A stretch of DNA of 64,000 bases, from assembly GCA_003344405.1 (NCBI GenBank), contig NOWV01000062.1, positions 248,001-312,000 on the forward strand. Reading direction: 5' to 3'. This document shows positions 50,794-64,000 of this stretch, one piece after another. The translations under genes and the position numbers were made by a program. Positions within the stretch are counted from its first letter, which is position 1, and each line of letters starts with the position of its first letter. The notes below the pieces were generated by a model. It was given only the letters and a program-made list of their open reading frames with translations, searched no databases and was not told where the DNA came from. This DNA is from Trichoplax sp. H2. Taxonomy: Eukaryota > Placozoa > Uniplacotomia > Trichoplacea.

Positions 50794-51929
50794 CTATTCG
50801 GTTTCTAGCTTTTCCGGCGGTGGCCCACATGGCTGTAACATTTTCTAAATAAAATTTCAATTCTCTAATTAGTGCTCAGTTGTATATAAAACGCACTAAT
50901 AAACTCAATTACACCATTCTGATCAATTACCTGTAGCATGACAAATCTTATACGTTCGCGAGATTCATTATCTACCAAGGCGAAATATGATAACAGATCA
51001 TGATGACCAATAAAAGAGGCATAAGTATCTCGATGCTGGTTATTCATCCATTCGCTACAAGATGAAGAAGTAGAAATGGTCATGTAGTAAAGTTATTAAT
51101 TGATTTCACTTTAAAATAAGGCATCAGTTTATAATTTAATTTTGAAATCTTAAGATACGGACAAGATTTTAAAAAATGCACAAATTCTATCCTATTGCAT
51201 GTTCAATCATCGGGTCATTAAACCATAGGAATTGGACTTACTATTTGGTCGTGTCTGCATGGCCTGTACCAACGTATTTGGATTGTACTATAATTGAGTA
51301 TCAAATTTGAATGGATACAGTATTTGTTAATTCATATGACGATTTTATACCCATCACGGTAGGGAGTAAAAGTTACGGTTAGATAGTATTACTGTAAACC
51401 GAATCACGGCATTACGTTGTACTATTTTTTTGTAATAGAAACTTACAATGCTCAACTTGACTGTGAATATTGTATCTATCGGCCTAGGAGTAGATAAAAG
51501 AATGAGTTATTAGAATCGGACATATGGCAAAATGGATAATAAGCTGGTAGATTCGCTCAAGATATTTTCTAGTTTTACAGATGCTTTTTTTGATCAACTT
51601 GATGCGAATGGAGTAGAAAGAGAATTTCAAGATGTTTACAGTTTACAACACTAAATGTTTTGTATAACCTATTCTAAATTTATAATTGAAATTTTCTATC
51701 AGCAATTACTATCTAATCTACATACTGCCAATTTGATATCCTTTTTATTGCAAATTGATGTAATTGCAACTTGTACATTGAAGTTGTATGTCCCTATTGA
51801 AGCTCGAATGACTACATACTGTACTACTGTTGAATTATTCTCCTATACCATACAGTGTAGGAATGATTAGCTCGTGTTATGCTACAATACATAATAAAGA
51901 ATGAAACATCTATAACTTAATCTCACCAT
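50794..51929 (-). CDS. SF3B5: Splicing factor 3B subunit 5 (SF3b10)
   Basis: Exons in transcript order: probable start exon 51929-51927 (ATG only), then 51483-51447, 51287-51242, 51054-50931 and 50844-50794. The product is 86 residues, the usual length of SF3B5. It reads ADRYNIHSQVEHLQSKYVG, TGHADTTKYEW, NQHRDTYASFIGHHDLLSYF and ends KMLQPCGPPPEKLETE, matching the family from end to end. SF3B5 is a small structural subunit of the SF3b complex in the U2 snRNP and helps hold SF3B1 at the branch site. The four later exons are firm. The start is inferred: exon 51483 begins in phase 0 with GCC GAT, so only a Met is missing, and the ATG at 51927-51929 is followed at once by a good donor (GTGAGA) and has A at -3. 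Another ATG-donor pair at 51849-51851 is weaker. Confidence 0.93.
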
Positions 51930-53228
51930 AGTACTTGAGTTATGAAATGGATGATGCTTGACAGCTGATTTGCTTTCTTTCTCGATTCCTTTTCCTGCTT
52001 TTACAGTCTCGCCACGAATTGTATCCCACAACGACCTATCCACGAGATATGTACAATTGTACATACATCAATATTTTCAAGATAACTGTTGTATTAAAGC
52101 TAAACATGTATAGCATATCAAGTTATAACAAGGAAGAGAATCTAAAATTACGTATTGCATCCATTGCTAACCTTGTAAGGTTTCCGATGCGAAAGACGAT
52201 CAGTTCTATCTGGAAAGGATTTCTTGGGAAAGCTCGACTTGTCTCTTGTGGTTGCCTAGCCAGCGTGAGTGCATGAGAGCAGTACTGTACGTACTAGTAC
52301 TGCAGATCGGTGTTAGCTGTTATGTCTGATACCGAGGTATACAGTATATACTATACTATAGTGGACTACAGCAGTTAACCGTAACAGTACCAACACTGGG
52401 TCCTGTAATTTGTTGTTGCCATACAGTACTGTACTGTACTGTACAGTGTACAGTACCGCACAGTGTGACGCACTGTACACTGTACACTGTACGGTATTGT
52501 ACCGTATTCAAAGTGGTTACACATGACCGTACAGTACTATACTGTACAATGTACTGTAGCATTGCAGTACTTACTACTCAAGCCCTGGACTGTACTGTAA
52601 CTAATAGAAAGCGGTTAAAGATTGTAATTTAAAAACAAATTTGCCCAGTTACACCAGGCCTTCGGTCTTCAAAACATAAATATCAACGATCATGTTGGGA
52701 AATTCTCCATGAATAGTGTGATTTAATATAACTATCTCCAAGGTAAAAAGGACGCGATAGAAGGGTATTAGGCTTGTTAGTTGCTTGACATTTAGTGATG
52801 GATTTTATTGTTATTGCTATACACGTTATGCTTTGGAACGATCTGAATAGGCCGATTGAGTAAATTGTTTAGACTGGAATGAAAGAGCATTCCAAAATGC
52901 GTAAATAGATATGATAATTTACAGTAGATCTTGCGTATCTTAAGTTATATTATTATTATTTATCATATAGTACTGTAGGTTAATGATACAAATTCCTTTA
53001 TGATAATAGAGCTTCCGATAGTAAACAGTAAATAATACTTAGATGCCAGTAATTATACTCTGCAATCGATGTCAAATGAAGCTAATTTCCAGTTCATAGT
53101 AACTTTTAAAATTCTAACATGATGGTCGATTTTATTGTAGAATATTGAATAGTAATTGGATTCATGTACATGTAGGACATAACACGGTATCAAAAATTTT
53201 TAATTTCTTATAGGTTTAGTACAACGAC
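51930..53228. promoter_or_regulatory. Divergent interval, SF3B5 / ANAPC10
   Basis: About 1.3 kb between the inferred starts, holding the strongest GTAC-palindrome cluster in the window. ORFs on both strands at 51.9-52.6 kb have no recognisable domain. An acceptor-like TTCTTATAG at about 53205-53213, just before the ANAPC10 ATG, suggests a spliced 5' leader. Confidence 0.55.
52264..52600. repeat. GTAC palindrome cluster, SF3B5/ANAPC10 interval
   Basis: Begins CAGTACTGTACGTACTAGTA and continues through long runs such as CAGTACTGTACTGTACTGTA, CACTGTACACTGTACACTGT and CGTACAGTACTATACTGTAC. It is made of overlapping inverted repeats on a GTAC core, with CACTGT and ACCGTA variants. It can form large hairpins or cruciforms. 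Confidence 0.85.
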
Positions 53229-53756
53229 ATGCTACACAGTGAAAATCAGGACGACTTATGTCTCAATAAGATCTTTACCAAAGATCGAGAAGTTGGCAAC
53301 GAAGCAGTCTGGTCGGTATCATCATGTAAACCAGGCCTAGGAATTCATCAGTTATTAGACAATAGCTATGAAACTTATTGGCAATCAGATGGTTCACAGC
53401 CGCATCTCATCAACATTCAGTTCTTTAAAAAAACTTATATAAGCTGTCTAAAAATTTACACAGATTTCAAGCTGGACGAAAGTTACACACCCAAAGAGAT
53501 TTCTGTTCGTGTCGGCTTGCATGATCATGATTTACACGAAATACATAAAATGGAATTAAACGAGCCAGATGGTTGGATAACCATCCCACTAAATATTAGA
53601 GCATTCCTATTGCAGCTAGCTATACTCTCAAATCATCAGAATGGACGTAATAGCCATCTTCGACAGATTAAAGTATGTGTACCTGCTGATAGCGATTATA
53701 TATTCAATCATAAGTATAGTAATAATGAAATGAGATCTTATGCAATGGATCGATGA
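53229..53756 (+). CDS. ANAPC10: Anaphase-promoting complex subunit 10 (APC10/DOC1)
   Basis: A single open exon of 175 residues. It has the full DOC domain: REVGNEAVWSVSSCKPG, DNSYETYWQSDGSQPHLINI, DESYTPKEISVRVG, EPDGWITIPL and LAILSNHQNGRNSHLRQIKV. APC10 binds the APC/C and helps make the D-box receptor together with CDC20 or CDH1. The C-terminus ends in MDR; many APC10 proteins end in an Ile-Arg tail that docks on APC3, and only the final Arg is kept here. The N-terminus is short and unlike that of vertebrates, as is normal for this segment. Its promoter is shared with, or adjacent to, that of SF3B5. Confidence 0.97.
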   Translation: MLHSENQDDLCLNKIFTKDREVGNEAVWSVSSCKPGLGIHQLLDNSYETYWQSDGSQPHLINIQFFKKTYISCLKIYTDFKLDESYTPKEISVRVGLHDHDLHEIHKMELNEPDGWITIPLNIRAFLLQLAILSNHQNGRNSHLRQIKVCVPADSDYIFNHKYSNNEMRSYAMDR

Positions 53757-55452
53757 TGATAAAAATCGTAAAATCTATCTATTTTTCAGCATTATGAGGT
53801 AATTTTAGCAACTTTTCTTTTTAAATGATTGTACTGTATGATTTTATATTTGAGATATAATGTGTACTAATAGATGTATGTAAATCGTGACATACTCTAT
53901 TATTCTACTAAGATAATTAATGTACTGTATTTGGATTTAATCGTAATAGACTGATCTACACTAATTAAAGGGAAACTTGCTATATTTCGGCTATAGCTTG
54001 TTATTAGTACATGGCTTACGATGTATCGATAATCGCAAGTTTAATCCTAATAGCGTCTAAGTAAGAATACAGCAGTACTCTTTATAGGGCACAATTACAA
54101 ATCGATTGACAATTCATTTTTAAACTATTAAGAATTCTCAATGCGTTGGCTATTTAATTAGAGACCATGTAACAATCCTGATATGCAGCACAGTAATACA
54201 GGTATAATTCGATAACCATCAGTACAACAATTTGCGACCTGTGCTTATACTTGTATACACTTGAACCTTACTCAAAAATGTATCTATAATGGAGTTTATT
54301 CAGACAAGGTGCGCTTTGCCATCTGAATAATGTAATGCAAATAAAGTATGTACTATTAAAGCTCTTATGACTGATGTAATGGCTGACTGCAAGACACTTC
54401 ATTACATTTCCATAGTGTCGTACATATACACACTACAGTAGAGACTGAATACTATTTGTTAGTTAATCTTTTAACGGGTAATTGAGATAGATTATATAAT
54501 TAGCAAGTATCATTCATCGTATATCTACTCTACTAGGGGAACTCAATTATCATTTGCTCATAAGAACATGATGATACATTTACACGTCTGAATTTAAAAT
54601 TGATAGAAAAGTACTAACTCTACTCAATGACATGTAAATGTCAGTACTCATGGCTAGATATTTAAATTATTCCAATTAGGCATAACCATAACAACGATCA
54701 ATACCAAAGATCACTACAGTACCAGTTAGATTGCAACTAAAGTACTTTCCAACACTAGTCAAAGAAGCAACACCGACGCTATACAATAATGTTCTATTAT
54801 GACTGCACTATATATGAAAGGCGAGCTAACAAACTTATATGTTCAAGGAAGAATCTAAACAACAAATAAGCAAATAATTTCAATCTTGTTCATAAAAACA
54901 CTCCATTTATTGACATATGACAAAAGATATAAAAGAATATACCAATCATAAAGAAATCATGATGAGAAATCGGTAATAATAAATTGTTGAAATATCATTA
55001 GCATAATTAAATAAAAAGCGAGATACTGTAATAGCATGTGTAAAATTTCGAAAAATTTGCAACCAATATTTACGTAGATAGTTGAAATACAGTAATCAGA
55101 TCGAGATAGGGCATTTTAGTTGAAACATGCAAGCCCTGTTGAGTAATGTAAAACTAATGTCATCATTAACAAGCTTAAAAATAACTTTAATATACAAAGA
55201 CGATATTATCATTACCAAGGAGTCATGCTTTCAGGACTAGGAACCGGTAAGTAACATTAATTGGTCCTAACAAAGATGTCGGGACATTACTACTTACTCT
55301 TTCAAGTACTGTTATAATTTCATTCCGTTATTACCAACATTTTCCTCGTATAACAAAAATTAAATTCAAATAGATTTCTATTACCATAAAAACTGAGGGT
55401 AATATTTACTTAAAGAAGCAATAACGAGAATCCGCTTCCTTCATTGAAGATT
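53757..55452. other. Convergent interval, no gene seen
   Basis: 3' flanks of ANAPC10 and RAC. AT-rich, with scattered single TACTGTA or TACAGTA words but no dense cluster and no exon-like sequence. Confidence 0.6.
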
Positions 55453-60143
<4,691 letters not shown>

Positions 60144-60419
60144 GGCGCTTCACAAATAGCGTGCCAAAATGATTAGGTTAAGGGCCGGTTTGGCAAAGAT
60201 CAACTTGGTGGCGCAGTCCTGTCCTCAATTCTACAGTATAATCCAGTGATTGGACCAAGTAAGCAAGAGGTAACAAAGTCTTTCCCAACACTACTGCGAC
60301 CCAAGCATGGCAATTGCCAGTGTCCCGCAATCACTCCAGTCCATGGGTTAAATACCCGATTTTCACAATACCGTACTACAGTACCGTAGGACAAACCCAA
60401 ATACGGTCACTACACGACG

Positions 60420-60454
60420 GTACCGTCTACAGTGCATTGCACTGTAGACGGTAC
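60420..60454. repeat. Perfect 17-1-17 palindrome upstream of RAC
   Basis: Arms GTACCGTCTACAGTGCA (60420-60436) and its exact reverse complement (60438-60454) with a single T between. It lies 277 bp upstream of the RAC start codon, within a set of TACAGTACCGTA words (60369-60390). Perfect arms of this length in a non-coding region suggest recent origin or selection. Confidence 0.95.
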
Positions 60455-60565
60455 ACCCCAGTGCTCAAAAGAGTGGAGCAGACGCAGCACACCGCAGTGC
60501 TAAAAATAGTGGGCAGACGCCAGCCACCTGTAGTCTGTATGATTTGACTGGCATAGGCGAGTACT

Positions 60566-61060
60566 GTCCTCTACTGTCATGGCCATTTTGAAAGCAAGAT
60601 CGCCATTTGCCATTTCTTGGTAGTACATATTGATTGCCACCACACTAGTGCACACTACTGTTATGGCCATTTCCAAAGCAAGATTGCTATTGCCACCACA
60701 CTAGTGCACACTACTGTCATGGCCATTTCCAAAGCAAGATTGCTATTGCCACGACACTAGTGCACACTACTGTCATGGCCATTTCCAAAGCAACATTGCT
60801 ATTGCCACCACACTAGTGCACACTACTGTCATGGCCATTTCCAAAGCAAGATTGCTATTGCCACCACACTAGTGCACACTACCGTCATGGCCATTTCCAA
60901 AGCAAGATCGCCATTTGCCATTTCCTAGGGCCCCGTACACCACGTATTGATTGCTACGACACTAGTGTACACTACTGTCATGGCCATTTCAAAAGGAAGA
61001 TTCCTATTTGCCATTTCCTAGTGCCGTACACCACGTATTGATTGCTACCACACTAGTGTA
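60566..61060. repeat. 56-bp minisatellite upstream of RAC
   Basis: About six to seven units of TACTGTCATGGCCATTTCCA / AAGCAAGATTGCTATTGCCA / CCACACTAGTGCACAC. The four central units are nearly identical. The outer ones are longer and contain TTGCCATTTCCTAG and GTACACCACGTATTGATTGC. CACTAGTG and GTGCAC are themselves palindromes. Confidence 0.93.
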
Positions 61061-64000
61061 CTTATATCAATACCCCAAGCGATCTATTACGCGTTTCTAG
61101 AAGATACGGAGAGGAGACTATCATGACCAAATGTCACTTCCAAAATCTAGAAATCATTTCCTGTATTTTTTCCGTAGAAAGGAACTCTTTGAAAATTACC
61201 CTGAAACTATTATTAGCGGCAGAATACGGAATTCACTTATACTACTGTATAAAATTCCTGTCACCATCATCGGTACGGCGACTGTTACTTCTTGATGGTC
61301 ACAAGACTTTGATAGTCTATTTTTGGAATATTATTATTTGAACTGGACTAATGATAGGCTTGATCATGCTGTAGTGATGCTCCTATCCTCATGTTGAAAT
61401 CGAAATGATAATACATGTATTATATACCATGTACTCGTGCAGTATTGCTTTTACGATCGTTGCTATAAGACTACTGCGATCTATCCGTATAACCCTATAA
61501 TACTCGCATACTAGCCTCGTTTGTTGGCTTGTAGGAATAAAATTGCGCAAACATTTTTACTATACTGGCTTAAAGTATCTCCTGAAATATGCATGCATTC
61601 AAATTAAACTTTCACGCCAAGATCGATCATTTATGCGCAGCATATCTAGAAGAAATAGCTAGAATTAACATCGTACAGCACTAGACCAAAATGTTGAATT
61701 CATGTGGAGATCAAACATCGTATAAAAATTCAATATTATTATTGCAGAGCACTGTCACATGAGTAAAATGTAATGCGCAACATACAGTACTCCATGGTTC
61801 TGCTTCGGAGGTAAATTATGCCGCCATACTTGACAACAGTATATTCTGTCTTTATCTCCATTACTATAACCTACTGTACATACTGTATACGTATGGCTAG
61901 GTCTCACTGTGGTTTACAATAACAACTTTATTAAATATAGTAATGAGATGACATTTTAATGCGTAATATGGCACGGCAATTTGGAAAAGCACAGCAGGAT
62001 CCAAATATGACTGATCTGCATTCTCCTGTGTTCTACATAGTACCGTTCACACCAGTATATTCGGAATACATATATAAATGTTTGCATACTACAGTATACA
62101 GTACTGTATTGTATATTTATTGCTATAGTGTGTGTATTTAAACATCGTTTAATTAAAGCTTGAAAATGTAAATAAACCACCACGATACGATTGGCAGCTA
62201 AAATTAGCCAGTTAGCCCTTATAAATATGCATGAGTTGTGACATTTTGTATTTTTATAAATATATTATTACGAATATTTCAGTTTATTTCTGATGTACTG
62301 TATATCGCTTATTTCATTAAAATCGATAATTATGGTTAGATAACAACTGATTTCCTTTAAGATTATTTAATGAATTGAATGGCATATAATTATTATAAAA
62401 GTATTTTAGATTGTACTGGTATTTGACAAATAAATACATTCAGCGTAGTTTAGCAATTATTTATACAAGTATGGATTACTGTGACCACTCACTTTCTGAA
62501 AGTGGTGTTTGTGTAACTATAGCAAAAAGCAACATTAGAAATTTTTTAATTTCTTACATATACGCTCCACATCATGATATTTCACAATGGCATGTTATCC
62601 TTTGGTCAATATTAAAACTGGGTCAATGCTTGGTTATTCTACTGCGAAAGTAGCTGGGCTAAATTAAGTTAAGATGATGTACCGCGTACAGGGGTACATT
62701 ATCCTTAAACCGATCCAACTACTCCAGTAATGATCTGTTACTAAATTGATTTATACATGTGACAACGTAAGCTATTCTGTTATCTTTATAGCCTTATAAT
62801 TCATTTATTTAAATACAGTACATAGGAAGCACGGTATAGAGATATCAATCATCACCACCTTCCGTGATAGTTATCAGATACATGTCATATCAGTCTTGTA
62901 AACGTAATCACTATGCAGGTAAGAAGCACGTATGTCCAATATGACATGTATCAGAATATTCTTGGACTATTCACTATAACACAAATTCTATCGCATAAGT
63001 TATTATACAAGTTTTTCTACATAGTTTTATTAGAATATTTTATGTTATGATTCCCTTTAACTTTTGCTGTGCTGCTTTACATACTGCTTTCTAGTTCAAA
63101 TAATGACATTTACGCTTCGTTTCGCTTAACTTTATTCACTGTTAGAGTGCACACTAAATAAAGTTAACCGAAATAAAAAAGTAGCTTTTTCAGCTTAAAA
63201 ACAAACACCGGTTGTTTAAATGTTTTAAACGAAGTTAGATAAAGCATATTAGTATTGTGTAGTCTGTGAGTACGTTCCCGTATTAATGAAAGTACAGTAC
63301 TACCAATCAACACTCCTCCTTATACTTTCAACTTATCATTTACTTACTGGACATTTAATTCTAAAATGATAGCTTAGTCTAAAAGAGTTATGAAATCTTT
63401 AAACTGAGCTGCTGTAGATAAAAGCCATTTCACTGTCGGTAATACGTTAAAAAATATTATAAATTCCCTTCTACGAATATTCAATTTCTACGCGTATAAA
63501 ACTGCTAAAATATGAATCGATCTGAGGTGAACAATATCGAAACTAAATTAGAGTATAATACAGCCGCTACGCTATTTACTTCATAGTAAACCGCAATTAC
63601 AATTCCTTAATTGTTTTTGTTATAGCCGAAACTTTATATTATAGTCTAACATATTGCGTTTATAATTCTCATTCCCCGTACTTTATTGCGTGCACACAGC
63701 AAGGAATACCGTCTCCACTTTATAACGCAGTATTTACAGCTATATCATTCATTTCATGACCTAGTTATTTAAACATTTAAATTTCATAAGTAAGCGTAAA
63801 TTCAATAATTTTTAATGAATCGTATATTCATTTCAACGGTTTGTTTGAAGCAATGATATAACAAACAAATTCTATGACTAAGAGTACTTTTTAAGCAGTC
63901 CTATTTCCCATGCTGATAATTGAGTAGTGGACAGCTTAGTGATTTACAGATTTATTTACATGTATTTATTTACAACAGAGTATGAGAGCTTAAAATTGTG

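Larger units (their letters stand above)
60144..64000. other. Upstream flank of RAC; no further gene recognised
   Basis: Contains the RAC promoter region, a 35-nt palindrome, and a 56-bp minisatellite. From 61.1 kb to the end only weak ORFs occur. One (62411-62653, with SGVCVTIAKSNIRNFLISYI and a following APHHD) faintly recalls the endonuclease domain of non-LTR retrotransposons, but there is too little to call. Confidence 0.5.

Noticed and set aside
52356-52562. ORFs rich in TVQYSTV-type peptides
   Set aside because: Direct by-product of the GTAC palindrome cluster.
62411-62653. Possible non-LTR retrotransposon endonuclease fragment
   Set aside because: Similarity is faint, no reverse transcriptase or flanking structure is visible, and the stretch is only 80 codons.

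Overview
The window is animal nuclear DNA: AT-rich, with genes split into short exons by mostly short GT-AG introns. The gene families are typical of metazoans (I-BAR/SH3 protein, Rac GTPase, KCTD5-type protein, DNAL4, endonuclease V, SF3B5, APC10). Together with the three 20-N scaffold gaps, this suggests a draft genome of an early-branching animal; a placozoan such as Trichoplax is my best guess. That is inference from style and gene content, not proof. Few of the long single-frame ORFs are genes. Most real genes had to be assembled exon by exon, and the exon phases were checked at every junction.

Layout. 1-8.9 kb: no recognisable gene; decayed local tandem repeats and one gap. 8.9-10.0 kb: last four exons of a KCTD2/5/17-like gene (+), 5' exons not found. 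12.0-12.7 kb: a dead SDR9C-type dehydrogenase. 12.7-15.3 kb: a gap flanked by duplicated sequence. 15.7-25 kb: repeats and faint relics. 25.2-34.1 kb: a complete 14-exon IRSp53/BAIAP2-like gene (+). 35.4-37.5 kb: a complete 8-exon endonuclease V gene (-), with a third gap and duplication at its promoter.

From 35 kb on, the genes strictly alternate in strand: ENDOV(-), TMEM130/PKD-like membrane protein(+), DNAL4(-), CCDC166-like(+), SF3B5(-), ANAPC10(+), RAC(-). This gives three divergent pairs. Each divergent interval, and the region upstream of RAC, holds a dense cluster of TACAGTAC/GTACTGTA palindromic motifs. The convergent 3'-3' intervals have only scattered copies. This is the most interesting unexplained signal here. 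DNAL4 and CCDC166-like face each other across a 1.1-kb interval that also holds an RFX X-box-like site; DNAL4 is a dynein light chain, and a ciliary role for the CCDC166-like protein is inferred.

All three N gaps are flanked by near-identical direct duplications that differ by indels (about 260 bp of tandem repeat, about 1.2 kb, and 207 bp). The simplest reading is two haplotypes placed end to end by the assembler, not true genomic duplication.

No bacterial-type system, CRISPR array, intact transposon, rRNA or tRNA was recognised.
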